Positions 9,199 to 18,644 of a stretch of 64,000 bases of DNA are shown piece after piece. Location of the stretch: assembly GCF_009299475.1 (NCBI RefSeq), contig NZ_WBSN01000007.1:1-64000 (forward strand), written 5' to 3'. A program made the translations under genes and the position numbers. The notes under the pieces are model-generated. The model had not been told where the DNA came from and searched no databases. It saw nothing but the letters and a program-made list of their open reading frames with translations. The stretch is from Bifidobacterium avesanii (GTDB lineage Bacteria > Actinomycetota > Actinomycetes > Actinomycetales > Bifidobacteriaceae). Within the stretch, counting starts at the first letter, position 1, and each line of letters begins with the position of its first letter.

Positions 9199-10326
9199 TT
9201 AGTTCAGACGCAGCTCGGTCGACGGAGCGAACAGGTGCATCTTGGCCGGGTCGATCTTGATCTTGACGACGTCGCCGACCTTCGGCAGCTGACGCGGAGG
9301 AACGCGGACGGTGGTCAGCTTGTTCTGATCAGACATCAGCTGGGATTCCTCGGCGGCGGAGCCGTCGGTGATGATGTTGCCGTAGATGTAGCCGTCGGAG
9401 CCCAGATCCTCGACGTTGACGACCTTCAGGGAGAAGGCGTTCGCGTCGGTGGAGGAAGCCAGGGAGGCATCCTCGGGGCGGAAGCCGACGACGATCTCGC
9501 CGTTGTCCTCGGCGGTCAGCTTGGAGACGGCCTCGGTCGGCAGCTCGATGGTGTCCTCGCCGATCTTCGCGCGGCCGTTGACCACCGGGTGGGTGTTCAG
9601 GTTCATCGACGGGGAGCCGATGAAGCCGGCGACGAAGACGTTGGCCGGGCGATCGTACAGCTCGGTCGGGGCGCCGACCTGCTGCAGGATGCCGAGCTTG
9701 ATGACGGCGATGCGGTCGCCCATCGTCAGGGCCTCGGTCTGATCGTGGGTCACGTACAGGGTGGTGACGCCGAGCTGACGCTGCAGGGCGGCGATCTGCG
9801 TACGGGTCTGCACACGGAGCTTGGCGTCCAGGTTGGACAGCGGCTCATCCATGAGGAAGACCTTCGGCTCACGGACGATTGCACGGCCCATGGCCACGCG
9901 CTGACGCTGACCACCGGACAGAGCCTTCGGCTTGCGGTCGAGGTACTCGGTGAGGTCCAGGATCTCGGCGGCCTTCTCGACGCGCTTGCGGATCTCGTCC
10001 TTCGGGGTGCCGGCGATCTTCAGGGCGAAGCCCATGTTGTCGGCCACGGTCATGTGCGGGTACAGAGCGTAGTTCTGGAACACCATTGCGATGTCGCGGT
10101 CCTTGGGCTGCATGGTGGTGACATCCTTGCCACCGATGAGGATGCGGCCCTTGTTGACCTCTTCGAGGCCGGCGAGCATACGAAGCGTCGTGGACTTGCC
10201 GCAGCCAGAGGGGCCAACCAGGACGAGGAACTCGCCGTCCTTGATATCCAGATTCAGATCATCCACCGAGGGCTTGTCGTTGCCCGGGTAGATTCGAGTC
10301 ACGTGCTCGAATACCACTTCTGCCAT
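9199..10326 (-). CDS. msmK: MsmK/UgpC-type sugar ABC transporter ATP-binding protein
   Basis: A 375-residue ATPase that would power carbohydrate importers. It has Walker [11 protein letters not shown]-loop [13 protein letters not shown], signature [15 protein letters not shown], Walker [17 protein letters not shown] and switch [14 protein letters not shown]. The C-terminal OB-type regulatory domain ([11 protein letters not shown]) is characteristic of MalK/MsmK/UgpC. No permease or binding protein lies nearby, which matches the known actinobacterial arrangement in which one orphan MsmK serves many sugar importers. AAAGGA lies before the ATG at 10326. The 284 bases upstream, up to the next gene, hold its promoter, which I could not place securely. 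A strong intrinsic terminator follows the gene. Confidence 0.9.
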   Translation of the reverse strand: MAEVVFEHVTRIYPGNDKPSVDDLNLDIKDGEFLVLVGPSGCGKSTTLRMLAGLEEVNKGRILIGGKDVTTMQPKDRDIAMVFQNYALYPHMTVADNMGFALKIAGTPKDEIRKRVEKAAEILDLTEYLDRKPKALSGGQRQRVAMGRAIVREPKVFLMDEPLSNLDAKLRVQTRTQIAALQRQLGVTTLYVTHDQTEALTMGDRIAVIKLGILQQVGAPTELYDRPANVFVAGFIGSPSMNLNTHPVVNGRAKIGEDTIELPTEAVSKLTAEDNGEIVVGFRPEDASLASSTDANAFSLKVVNVEDLGSDGYIYGNIITDGSAAEESQLMSDQNKLTTVRVPPRQLPKVGDVVKIKIDPAKMHLFAPSTELRLN

Positions 10327-10610
10327 AATTCATATCCTTTCATCGGCAGGTACGTGCCGAACGATCCGTAGTGAAGGGGTTTTCACTTGTGGTACCGCCA
10401 CGAAACTCACTGACAAACCTTCTTGACAACGCCTTCGTAGCAGTCTGTTTTTCGGTGGTTCTCGAAGATAACTCTTCTTTGAGCCACGACTCACTATACA
10501 CGATCCGATTCATCGCGCAAGGCGTGTTGCCGAAATTTGCCTTTGTTTGTTCGCTGGATGAACAAACGCCGCCGACATGCCCGTCAACGCACTCAGCGCA
10601 CTCAGCTCAT

Positions 10611-13415
10611 TCAGCGCACGCCGTAGCGGGCCAGCTCGGCGACGGTGGCGCGGTTGGCGGCGCGGTTGCGCAGCACGGCAAGCGCAAACCGCACTCCCCC
10701 GCGCAGCGCATGGCCGTTGGGCACGTCGGCGAGCGCGCGGGCCGCGGCCGCGTCGACCGAACCGTCGGAGAGCTTGGCCAGCGCGCGCGGCGGCATGTTG
10801 AGCCGGAACAGCGCGTCCAGATCCGGGGCGCCGAGCCGCTCGCCCGCCTCGCGCACCCCGCGCTCCAGACGGGCGGCCCACCAGCGGGCGATCGGGCTGC
10901 GTGAGTCGGCCCAGCTGGAGAACGGGTCGTTCGAGGAGAAGCGCACGCCGTGGGGACGGTCGGCGGCGGCCTCGTCGGGCGCGCCCATCATGCGCAATGC
11001 GCGGGCCGTCTCCGCACGCACCGCGCCCAGGCGCGCAACCGGACGGGACGCGGGCTCCGCGGCCGGTCGGCCTTCGGAACTCCCGACGCCTGTTTCCGGA
11101 CCGGGAGCGCCCACTCCCTGTCCCGAGGCGTGCAAATCGTTGGCATGAAGCCCTTTGTGCGCCGCGCGGACGGGGAGTGGGCGCTCCCGGTCCGGAATGA
11201 CCGGCGCGGAAGAGCCGGCCAGCACGTACGCGCCCTCCAGTTGCGGGGTCATGCAGTCGGAGCCGATCATGATCCGCCATTCGCCCGGCTCGCGCGCCCA
11301 TGCGTCGGCGGCGAGGTCCCAGTGCCGGAACGTGTACCGGTCGAACGGGATGGTCACGCGCCGCGACTCGCCGGGCTTGAGCCGCACCTTGGCGAACCCC
11401 TTGAGCTCGCGCGCCACGTGGGCCACACGCGTCGCGCCCCCGGCCGGCGCGTCCGGCCCGGAAACATACAGCTGGGCCGCCTCCGCGCCTTCCACGGCAC
11501 TCGTGTTGGTCAGCATGAAGCTCGTGCCGGCGTCGTCGACCGCAAGGTCGGAGTACCGGAACGCGGCGTAGCCCAGCCCGAATCCGAACGGGTAGCGCAC
11601 GGGCGCGTCGGCGGTGGTGAAGTGGCGGTAGCCCACGAGCGGCCCCTCGCGGTACACGGCGTCGCGCCCGGAAGCCGGGTAGTGGCCGAACGTGGAGACG
11701 TCGCGGTCGTGCAGCGGCCATGTTTCGGCGAGCCGGCCGGACGGGTTGACGCGCCCCGAAAGGATGCGCGCCACCGCGGAGGCGCCCGCCTGACCAGCCA
11801 GTCCCGTGTACAGGATCGCCGCGCAGCCGGCCTTGACCGCCCACGGCACGAGCACCGGAGAGCCTGCGGCGAGCACCGCGACGAGCGGCTTGCCGGCCCG
11901 TTCGCAGGCGTCCGCGAGCGCGTCCATGAGGTCGAGCTGCGGCTGGGGCATGCGCATGGTCGCGCGGTCAAGTCCCTCGGCTTCGCTGCGGTCGTCCAGC
12001 CCCACGCACGCCACCACGGCGTCCACGTCCGCGCGCTCGACCAGCGCGCAGGCCCGCTCGATCATGTCCTGCGAGGACTTGCCGTCGTGCCGGTAGCCGG
12101 GCGCATAGCCGGCGAGCGCAAGGCCACCCTCGGATGCGGGCTCGAGCACGTCGAACAGGGCGTCGACGCGCGTGGCGTTGACCTTCGACGAACCGGAGCC
12201 CTGAAAGCGCGGACGGACGGCCATGTCCCCCACCAGCGCCACGCGGGTGCCTTCGGCGAACGGCAGCGTGCCGCCCTCGTTACGCAACAGCACCATCGAC
12301 TGCTCGGCCACCTCGCGGGCCACGGCGTGATGCGCGGTGACCGTCGGCTCGGTCAGCGCGTTCCCCGCCGATGCCATTGCCGTCGCCTCGCCGGCCTGGC
12401 CGTCTTCAGCCGCATACTTCCCCGCCGCGCGCCCGGTCCGACCGACCTGCCCGGTCCGGCCGATCTGCACGGCCTGCCCGATCCGCTCGGCGCGATCAGC
12501 CCGTTCCGTCCGCCACGCGCACCGGGCCACCTCGCGCGCACGATCGTTCAGCGCTCGTTCGCCCAGCCGCCCGGAGCGCACGGCGGCCACCACCTCGCGC
12601 ACGGAGGCATAGCCCGGGCACGGCATCTCCAGCGAACCGCCCGCCGCCGCGGCCGCCACCGCGCTATTCGAGGCGCCCCAATCGGACACCACCATGCCGT
12701 CGAACCCCCACTCGCCGCGCAGCACGTCCGTGAGCAGATGGCGGTTCTCATGCGCGTACACGCCGTTGACGCGGTTGTACGAGCTCATGAGCGCCCACGG
12801 CCGGGCCTCGCGCACGGCGATCTCGAAGGCCGTCAGATACAGCTCGCGCAGCGTGCGCCCGTCCACCACCGAGTTGGACGACTGCCGGCGCAGCTCCTGC
12901 CCGTTCGCGGCGAAATGCTTGGGGCACGCGGCCACGCCCCTCGACTGCACGCCGCGGATGAATCCCGCGCCCATGCGCCCGGCGAGCAGCGGATCCTCCG
13001 CGTAATACTCGAAGTTCCGGCCGCACAGCGGACTGCGCTTGACGTTCATGCCCGGCCCGAGCAGCACGTTGACGCCCTGCGCGCGGGCCTCGTCGCCGAT
13101 CGCCGCGCCCATGCGCCCCGCGAGGTCCGGGTCCCACGAGCACGCCACCGCGGAGGCCGTGGGAAAGCACGTGGCCGGCAGGGACGCGCCGGGCGCCGTG
13201 GGAGCGCCGGGCTCGGCCGCCTCGCGCCGCAAGCCGTGGGGGCCGTCGCTCAGCACCATCGCCGGCACGTCCGCGCGCGGTACGGCATGCGTGGTCCACT
13301 GCGAGGCGCCGGCCAGCAGCGCCGCCCGCTCGATCAGGCTCAGCCGCTCGATCGCCCGTTCCGCGCGCCCGTCTGCGCGCCCCGCACGTCCTGCATGTTC
13401 GATTGCACGTTCCAT
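10611..13415 (-). CDS. Glycoside hydrolase family 3 (beta-glucosidase-like)
   Basis: A 934-residue cytoplasmic-looking enzyme with no signal peptide. The GH3 N-terminal barrel carries LSDGPHGLR, GPGMNVKRSPLCGRNFEYYAEDP and KHFAANGQE, with the catalytic aspartate in MVVSDWGA. The second domain (VALVGDMAVRPRFQGSGSSKVN) and the C-terminal fibronectin-like domain are also present. Substrate specificity cannot be read from the sequence; related bifidobacterial enzymes cleave beta-glucosides. Oddities are an Arg/Ala/Gly-rich N terminus, a low-complexity insertion near residues 310-355 (repeated IGRTGQ/VGRTGR), and a C-terminal linker (about residues 740-774) encoded by a palindromic dispersed repeat. 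No ribosome binding site precedes the ATG at 13415, which may be leaderless. It is divergent from the kinase gene. Confidence 0.88.
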   Translation of the reverse strand: MERAIEHAGRAGRADGRAERAIERLSLIERAALLAGASQWTTHAVPRADVPAMVLSDGPHGLRREAAEPGAPTAPGASLPATCFPTASAVACSWDPDLAGRMGAAIGDEARAQGVNVLLGPGMNVKRSPLCGRNFEYYAEDPLLAGRMGAGFIRGVQSRGVAACPKHFAANGQELRRQSSNSVVDGRTLRELYLTAFEIAVREARPWALMSSYNRVNGVYAHENRHLLTDVLRGEWGFDGMVVSDWGASNSAVAAAAAGGSLEMPCPGYASVREVVAAVRSGRLGERALNDRAREVARCAWRTERADRAERIGQAVQIGRTGQVGRTGRAAGKYAAEDGQAGEATAMASAGNALTEPTVTAHHAVAREVAEQSMVLLRNEGGTLPFAEGTRVALVGDMAVRPRFQGSGSSKVNATRVDALFDVLEPASEGGLALAGYAPGYRHDGKSSQDMIERACALVERADVDAVVACVGLDDRSEAEGLDRATMRMPQPQLDLMDALADACERAGKPLVAVLAAGSPVLVPWAVKAGCAAILYTGLAGQAGASAVARILSGRVNPSGRLAETWPLHDRDVSTFGHYPASGRDAVYREGPLVGYRHFTTADAPVRYPFGFGLGYAAFRYSDLAVDDAGTSFMLTNTSAVEGAEAAQLYVSGPDAPAGGATRVAHVARELKGFAKVRLKPGESRRVTIPFDRYTFRHWDLAADAWAREPGEWRIMIGSDCMTPQLEGAYVLAGSSAPVIPDRERPLPVRAAHKGLHANDLHASGQGVGAPGPETGVGSSEGRPAAEPASRPVARLGAVRAETARALRMMGAPDEAAADRPHGVRFSSNDPFSSWADSRSPIARWWAARLERGVREAGERLGAPDLDALFRLNMPPRALAKLSDGSVDAAAARALADVPNGHALRGGVRFALAVLRNRAANRATVAELARYGVR
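11094..11197. repeat. Palindromic dispersed element inside the GH3 gene
   Basis: Arms 11094-11123 and 11168-11197 are complementary over 30 bases with one mismatch, around a 44-base spacer. The left arm matches the reverse complement of the left arm of the element at 16600-16695 at 28 of 30 positions. It is read through in frame by the GH3 gene and contributes the peptide PDRERPLPVR to its linker. Confidence 0.75.
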
Positions 13416-13487
13416 GCGTCAATTCTCGTACGTCCCGGATCCCGCAACGCGCACGCGCCGCAAACACGCACGCGGCACAATGGAGAC

Positions 13488-14909
13488 ATGAGCGATGTTG
13501 GCGTTTTGGACCTTGAACCCGGTGCGATGGTGGGCGGCTACACCCTGATCTCACGCCTCGGAGCCGGGGCCATGGGATCGGTGTGGCGCGTGAGCGACGG
13601 CGGCGGGCAGGTGTACGCGATGAAGATTCTGCGCGATTCGCTCAACGACGACGACCTGCGCAGCAACGTGCCGGCCCGCGAGCGACTGCGCCGCGAAGCC
13701 ATGGCCATGCGCAAGATCCGCCATCAGGGCGTGTGCCAGATCGTGGACATGGAACTGGACGACGCGGTGGCGTTCATCGTCACCGAGCTCATCGACGGGC
13801 GCAACCTCAAGGACGACGTGGCCGCGAACGGGCGGTATGTGGGCGACGATCTGGAGCGGTTGGCGTCCAAGCTCATCGACGCGGTGAAGGCCGTGCACGC
13901 GGCCGGGATCGTGCACCGGGACATCAAGCCGACCAACGTGATGGTGGCCGCGCGAGGGCCGGTGCTCGTGGACTTCGGCATCGCGATGGGCGAGGGCGAA
14001 AGCCACGTGACGCGCACGGGGCTCGTGATGGGCACGCCGGGGTTCATCGCCCCGGAGATCATCGACGGCGCGGAGTCCAACGAGGCGACCGACTGGTGGA
14101 GCACCGCGGCCGTGCTGGCGTTCGCGGCCACCGGCAAGCCCGTGTTCGGCACCAAGCCCATGATGACCGTGCTTGAGCGGGCCGCGTCCGGCAACGCGAA
14201 CCTCACCGGGCTGCCGCCGCGCACGATGGCCGCGTTCCGCGCCGCCCTGAACCCGCATCCTGAGGAGCGCTGCACGCCCGACGAGCTGCTGGACGCGATC
14301 CGACGCGACGCCATGGAGCCGGGGACGTGGGAGGCGGCAGCCGTGGAGGAACCGGGGGCTGGGCCGACGAGTGGGACTGGGCCGACGAATGCGGCGCCCG
14401 TGCCGTCCGTGCTGCTCACGCCGCCGGAACCGCCCGTGCAGGCCGCCCAGCCCGGTGATGGCCGATCCGGGGACGACCAGCCCGCCGCGCCGATCACGCA
14501 CAATGCGGAAACGCAGGTGGTGCGCCCTTTTGGCGCAGGCTTTTCGGCAGGTAGCCCGCCGCCGGAACCGCCGATCGCCGCCACGCGGGCCATGCCGGAG
14601 GCGCTGCCCGGAACGCTGCCGGGAGCATCGATCGTCCAGCCGGACGTCCAGCCAGACAGGCGGGCGGACGACGACAATCCGCGCACGCTGTGGGAGCGCA
14701 ACCAGCCGTGGGAGCCGCCGCGGCCGCCGATGATCGTTCCCGCGGCCACGCTGGGGCAATCGGTTCCGTGGGAGCCGCCGGTCCAGCCCGAACCCGAGCC
14801 CGCGCCCGAAACCCCGGCGTCCAAGGACTCGCGCTCCGACCTCGTCGTGGGTCTCGCCGTGACCGCCCTGTTCGCCATCGCGATCATCACCGCCCTGATC
14901 GGTCTGTGA
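13488..14909 (+). CDS. Membrane Ser/Thr protein kinase (PknA/PknB-like)
   Basis: A 473-residue Hanks-type kinase. The kinase domain fills about residues 15-275: glycine loop LGAGAMGSVW, beta-3 lysine in YAMKIL, catalytic loop VHRDIKPTNVM, metal-binding DFG in LVDFGIAMG and APE in GFIAPEI. All catalytic residues are present, so it should be active. A Pro/Ala-rich juxtamembrane linker follows, and the protein ends in a single helix (VVGLAVTALFAIAIITALIG) with almost nothing outside the cell, so it lacks PASTA sensor domains. The frame is open far upstream, but GGAG five bases before the ATG at 13488 and the start of kinase homology fix the start. It is divergent from the GH3 gene, 72 bases away. 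Confidence 0.9.
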   Translation: MSDVGVLDLEPGAMVGGYTLISRLGAGAMGSVWRVSDGGGQVYAMKILRDSLNDDDLRSNVPARERLRREAMAMRKIRHQGVCQIVDMELDDAVAFIVTELIDGRNLKDDVAANGRYVGDDLERLASKLIDAVKAVHAAGIVHRDIKPTNVMVAARGPVLVDFGIAMGEGESHVTRTGLVMGTPGFIAPEIIDGAESNEATDWWSTAAVLAFAATGKPVFGTKPMMTVLERAASGNANLTGLPPRTMAAFRAALNPHPEERCTPDELLDAIRRDAMEPGTWEAAAVEEPGAGPTSGTGPTNAAPVPSVLLTPPEPPVQAAQPGDGRSGDDQPAAPITHNAETQVVRPFGAGFSAGSPPPEPPIAATRAMPEALPGTLPGASIVQPDVQPDRRADDDNPRTLWERNQPWEPPRPPMIVPAATLGQSVPWEPPVQPEPEPAPETPASKDSRSDLVVGLAVTALFAIAIITALIGL

Positions 14910-15012
14910 TCGCCGGCAAGCTCACCGCGAACGCCGTCACCGCCATCACATGTTGTTCAGATAGGGCCGATACACTGGGGCGCGGCAAATCGTGAAATGG
15001 GGAGGAACATCC

Positions 15013-15945
15013 ATGGCAAAGAACACGAACCGCCAGCGCACCCGCGCCCAGCGCGAGGCCCAGCGAGCGGCGGCGGAGAAGGCGCGCGCCGAGCAGGCGG
15101 CCAAGGAGCGCAGGCAGCAGACCATCCTGGGGGCGACCGTGGTGGCCGTGATCGTGGTGATCATCGCGGTGGTCGCGGGCGTGATCTGGTGGAAGAACCG
15201 TCCGGTGGACACCACCGCGCTCAAGAGCGAAGTGGACAAGGTGGCCGTCAAGCCGGCCAGCGCCACGGACGACTACGGCTTCCTCATCTCCAAGGACGGC
15301 ATCAACAAGCCGGTCGAGGGCGTGCCCACCGTGGAGTTCTACATGGACTTCATCTGCCCCGGCTGCGGCAACATGGAACGCAGCACCGGCGAGACGAACA
15401 TCAAGATGGTCGAGGCCGGCCAGATCAACCTCGAGGTCCATCCCCTCTCGTTCATGGACAGCTACTCGACGGACAACTACTCCACCCGTGCGGCCAACGC
15501 CGTGATCAACGTGGCCGAGCAGGATCCGACCCATCTGCTGGCGTTCATCCAGGCCCTGTACTCGCAGGACTTCCAGCCGCAGGAGGGTTCAAACTACGTA
15601 GCCACGTCGGACGCGCAGATCCAGCAGCAGGCCGTCAAGGCGGGCGTGAGCGAGGACCTCGCCAAGACGATCAGCGACGGCAAGTACAACGACTGGATCG
15701 CCGCGGAGACGCAGGTGACCATCAACCGCAAGGAGCTGGCGAACGTGTCCGGCCGCTACAAGGGCCAGGTCAGCACGCCGATCGTGACGATCAACGGCAC
15801 GTATTGGGACTGGAACTCGATCGACACCGGCACCACGCTCGCGCAGGGCCTGCTCAAGGCGATCGGCCTCGACGAGGCTCAGGTGGGCACGAGCACGCTG
15901 CCGTCGATCGGCGCGGACGGCAAGCCGCTGTATCCCGCGTCCTGA
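15013..15945 (+). CDS. Membrane-anchored DsbA/thioredoxin-like protein
   Basis: A 310-residue protein with a highly charged cytoplasmic N terminus (RQRTRAQREAQRAAAEKARAEQ), one helix (ILGATVVAVIVVIIAVVAGVI, about residues 37-57) and an extracellular thioredoxin-fold domain. The active-site motif is CPGC in FICPGCGNM, as in DsbA-like Thioredoxin_4 proteins of actinobacteria, and the cis-proline loop is probably STPIVTING. It probably forms or isomerises disulfides in exported proteins. GGAGG seven bases upstream supports the ATG at 15013. About 250 bases follow before the tRNA; they hold no recognisable gene. Confidence 0.87.
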   Translation: MAKNTNRQRTRAQREAQRAAAEKARAEQAAKERRQQTILGATVVAVIVVIIAVVAGVIWWKNRPVDTTALKSEVDKVAVKPASATDDYGFLISKDGINKPVEGVPTVEFYMDFICPGCGNMERSTGETNIKMVEAGQINLEVHPLSFMDSYSTDNYSTRAANAVINVAEQDPTHLLAFIQALYSQDFQPQEGSNYVATSDAQIQQQAVKAGVSEDLAKTISDGKYNDWIAAETQVTINRKELANVSGRYKGQVSTPIVTINGTYWDWNSIDTGTTLAQGLLKAIGLDEAQVGTSTLPSIGADGKPLYPAS

Positions 15946-16196
15946 CGCCGTTTTGCGGGGGTTGCCGGGCGTGCGGCTCCACCGGTTGCAAGCCGGCCGG
16001 ACATCCGGTTGTCCACTGGTTGGACGCCGATTGCTCGCCATCGAGACACGCCCGACATCCCCGACGTGCATCGTTTTCAGCAAATGCATGCATAATAGCG
16101 GTTGAGTCTTCCGGGACAGGCCGAGAAGCGTTGATTGGCGAATCGCGGGCAATCGGGATATGCTGGTCATTCGTTCGACGCGCAAGCGCCGAATAC

Positions 16197-16270
16197 GCCT
16201 CCTTAGCTCAGATGGCCAGAGCGGCCGCCTTGTAAGCGGCAGGTCGTCGGTTCGATCCCGACAGGAGGCT
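16197..16270 (+). tRNA. trnT: tRNA-Thr (anticodon UGU)
   Basis: A 74-base cloverleaf with acceptor stem GCCTCCT/AGGAGGC and discriminator U. The D-arm is TAGCTCAGATGGC..AGAGC, and the anticodon arm CCGCCTTGTAAGCGG gives anticodon TGT. The T-arm is GTCGGTTCGATCCCGAC. The 3' CCA is not encoded, as is common in bifidobacteria. Confidence 0.95.
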
Positions 16271-16276
16271 CGCTGA

Positions 16277-16305
16277 TTGTGATTTTCCATCCGGTCGCGT
16301 AGAAT
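16277..16305 (+). promoter_or_regulatory. Promoter of the 6C-like small RNA
   Basis: TTGTGA (16277-16282), a 17-base spacer and TAGAAT (16300-16305) form a near-consensus sigma-A promoter directly after the tRNA. Transcription would start near 16312. Confidence 0.6.
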
Positions 16306-16311
16306 TACACG

Positions 16312-16472
16312 TACGGGGAAAACCGCAGACAGGGGATAATTCAATACTTCTCTTGTGTAAGTTACCCCAGGAGCCTTCCCCCAAACACGGCTTCTGGTTA
16401 TGGGCAGAGCGTTCCCCCAACCAGCTCTGCCCCAGGGGGCGGGACCATCCCCTTCTCTCCCGCCCCCTTTTT
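16312..16472 (+). ncRNA. Small RNA resembling the actinobacterial 6C RNA
   Basis: About 160 nt between a good promoter and an intrinsic terminator. Two stem-loops follow one another: 16367-16397 (9-bp stem with one G-U pair, loop TTCCCCCAAACAC) and 16402-16432 (9-bp stem, loop GTTCCCCCAACCA). Each loop carries a run of C, and a terminator comes directly after. This is the layout described for the 6C RNA of actinomycetes, whose two hairpin loops hold six or more C; here there are five per loop, so the family call is by resemblance. No open frame fits. Its targets cannot be read from the sequence. Confidence 0.6.
16435..16472 (+). terminator. Intrinsic terminator of the small RNA
   Basis: GGGGGCGGGA (16435-16444) pairs with TCCCGCCCCC (16458-16467) and is followed by TTTTTC. 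It ends the 6C-like transcript. Confidence 0.85.
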
Positions 16473-16533
16473 CTTTATTTTCTCTTTATCTTCTCTTTAT
16501 CTTCTCGCGTCCGTGCGCGTGCGGCACCACGGT

Positions 16534-16587
16534 CACCCGGTGCAAACGGACGAATTCAGGGCGAAAATCGTCCGTTTGCACCGGGTG
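16534..16587. repeat. Perfect 20-bp inverted repeat
   Basis: 16534-16553 and 16568-16587 are exact reverse complements around a 14-base loop that contains the EcoRI-like GAATTC boundary. No U-run follows. It lies just before the dispersed palindrome at 16600. Confidence 0.7.
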
Positions 16588-16599
16588 AGCCTTCCCCCC

Positions 16600-16695
16600 G
16601 GACAGGGAGCGGGCACTCCCGGTCCGGAAGGCCTGAAAACGGCTTTATTCCGGGGATTCCGCGCGTGCCGGACGGGGAGTGCCCGCTCCCTGTCC
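16600..16695. repeat. Intergenic copy of the GH3-type palindromic element
   Basis: Left arm 16600-16629 and right arm about 16668-16695 are complementary, the last 20 bases perfectly. The left arm is 28/30 identical to the reverse complement of the left arm of the element at 11094-11197. The spacer sequences of the two copies differ, so the arms are the conserved part. Confidence 0.72.
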
Positions 16696-16831
16696 AAAAG
16701 GGCGCGACCGGTCCGGGGAAGAGGGCCGGGGCGTAAATGTGGGGGTTGGTGCAAGGAACCGCCGCGATCATGCGCCACCGTGAGGATTCGCCGCTACAAT
16801 CGGCGTGGAGTATGGCTTTTTGGGAGGTTGC

Positions 16832-18472
16832 ATGGCACGTCGTTGGACACCTCAGCGTTTTGTGGCGCTGCGCCGCATACGCGTGGCGTCGTGCGTGACG
16901 GCGGTCGTCGTCGCCAGCGTGCTGAGCTTCGGCATCGGCGCGCGCAAGTCCGTGGCGTTGGACGTCAACGGGCAGACGCGCACGGTCACCACGTATGCGA
17001 TGAGCGTCGATCGTCTTCTGCAGGAGCAGGGCGTGGACGTGAAGACCCATGATCTGGTCCAGTCCACTTCCGGCACGGACACGGTGAAGAACCACGACGT
17101 GGTCACCGTGCGATCCGCCTTCCAGACCACCATCGTCATCGACGGCACCGAGGTGCCCTTCTGGACCGTGGCCACGAGCGCGGACCAGCTGCTCGGCTTC
17201 TTCGCCAGCAACGAGGCGGACGCGGCCAAGGTGACGGTGGACATCAAGAACGTGTACAACCAGCTCACCGGCGGGTTCGTCATCAATCAAAGCGGCCCGG
17301 TCACGGTGATCGCGGACGGCAAGACCTCCATCGCGCCGGACGGCAAGCTGCCCGCCGCGTCCATCCTCGATTCCAAGGGCATCACGCTCGGCAAGGAGGA
17401 CCGCGTCAGCGTCGAGAAGGACGGCGGCACGACCATCCTGCGCGTCCAGCGCGTCACGCACGGGGAGACCACGAAGACGGTGGCGATCCCGCACGGCACG
17501 CAGACCGTGATCGACGATTCGCTGGCGCCGGGCACGACCGAGATCCGCCAGCAGGGCCAGGACGGCGAGAAGACCGAGACGTACAGCGTCACGTACGTGG
17601 ACGGCGTGGCCGAGGAGGAGACGCTGACCGGCAGCACGGTGACCAAACAGGCACTCGACACGATCATCGCCGTCGGACCGGAGAAGGTGGAGACGCCGGA
17701 GCCGGAGGCCAGCGCAAGCCCAAGCGAGGGCGCGGGCGCCGGCACGGATGCATCGTCGTCCGCAACGGCCGATCCGACCGAGACGGCCAGCCCGTCGGAA
17801 TCCGCCGCGCCTTCGCAGACCGCCGCGCCTTCGCAGACCGCCGCGCCGACCGAGACGCCGACGCAGGAACCGTCGAGCACGCCAACGACGAGCACGCCCA
17901 CCCAGACGCCCGCGGAGACCGCGAAACCGTCCGAGACGCCCGAGCAGACGCCGACGACCAGCGCCCCGACAACCTCTACGCCCACCACCAGCACGCCCAC
18001 CACGTCCACCCCGACCACGAGCAATCCGCCCGCCGGCGGGAATTCCGGCAATTCGGGCAACTCCGGTTCCACCGACTCGGACACCCCGCCCACCGGCGTC
18101 TCGCGCGAGGAGCTGGAGACGTGGTACGAGAACCACAACCGCATCCCGCAGTCCGACGCCCGTCTGTGGCACCCCACCGTGGCGCAGGCCAAGGCGTACG
18201 CGCGCGGCGCGGCTGCGCAACGCGGCTGGACCGGCGACGACTGGACCGCGCTGGAGACCCTGTGGACCAAGGAATCCAGCTGGCAGTGGTATTCGGACAA
18301 TCCGACGTCCACCGCCTACGGCATCCCGCAGGCCCTGCCCGGCTGGAACATGGGCTACGGCTGGCAGGACGACGGCGCCGTGCAGATCGACTGGGGTCTG
18401 ACGTACATCGCCGGGCGCTACGGCAGCCCGTCCGCGGCGTGGGCCTACTGGCAGCGCAAGGGATGGTACTGA
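16832..18472 (+). CDS. G5/DUF348 secreted cell-wall hydrolase, Rpf-like organisation
   Basis: An exported protein of about 546 residues. It starts with a basic N terminus and one hydrophobic helix ([20 protein letters not shown]), followed by two DUF348 repeats ([19 protein letters not shown] and [14 protein letters not shown]) and a G5 domain ([14 protein letters not shown] ... [12 protein letters not shown]). A long Ser/Thr/Pro/Glu linker follows, including [15 protein letters not shown] repeats. The C-terminal domain is transglycosylase-like ([45 protein letters not shown]), with Glu in WTKESSW as the probable catalytic acid. Domain order and position before rsmA-ispE match actinobacterial RpfB loci, although the catalytic domain is lysozyme/aggregation-promoting-factor-like rather than a classical Rpf. 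GGGAGG four bases before the ATG at 16832 is preferred over the ATG at 16805. Confidence 0.85.
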   Translation: MARRWTPQRFVALRRIRVASCVTAVVVASVLSFGIGARKSVALDVNGQTRTVTTYAMSVDRLLQEQGVDVKTHDLVQSTSGTDTVKNHDVVTVRSAFQTTIVIDGTEVPFWTVATSADQLLGFFASNEADAAKVTVDIKNVYNQLTGGFVINQSGPVTVIADGKTSIAPDGKLPAASILDSKGITLGKEDRVSVEKDGGTTILRVQRVTHGETTKTVAIPHGTQTVIDDSLAPGTTEIRQQGQDGEKTETYSVTYVDGVAEEETLTGSTVTKQALDTIIAVGPEKVETPEPEASASPSEGAGAGTDASSSATADPTETASPSESAAPSQTAAPSQTAAPTETPTQEPSSTPTTSTPTQTPAETAKPSETPEQTPTTSAPTTSTPTTSTPTTSTPTTSNPPAGGNSGNSGNSGSTDSDTPPTGVSREELETWYENHNRIPQSDARLWHPTVAQAKAYARGAAAQRGWTGDDWTALETLWTKESSWQWYSDNPTSTAYGIPQALPGWNMGYGWQDDGAVQIDWGLTYIAGRYGSPSAAWAYWQRKGWY

Positions 18473-18644
18473 TCGGGCACCAACCGCACTAATCGCACTA
18501 ATGAGGTGTCAGGCAACGGGCCACGTTGTACCCACAATGTGCCCACGCCGTGCCCACAAACGCACCACCCGGCACACAACACACAAGCCCGCCGCACAAC
18601 GGCACCCAGACCTCATCGGACACAGATACACGGAGAACGAACGC

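Noticed and set aside
10950..13487. Long upstream extension of the protein kinase frame, antisense to GH3
   Set aside because: It lies opposite the GH3 gene in a GC-rich frame, is rich in Arg/His/Gly, and kinase homology begins only at 13488 after a ribosome binding site.
16208..16420. A 70-codon minus-strand open frame over tRNA-Thr and the small RNA
   Set aside because: It overlaps a complete tRNA and a structured RNA, and lacks a ribosome binding site.
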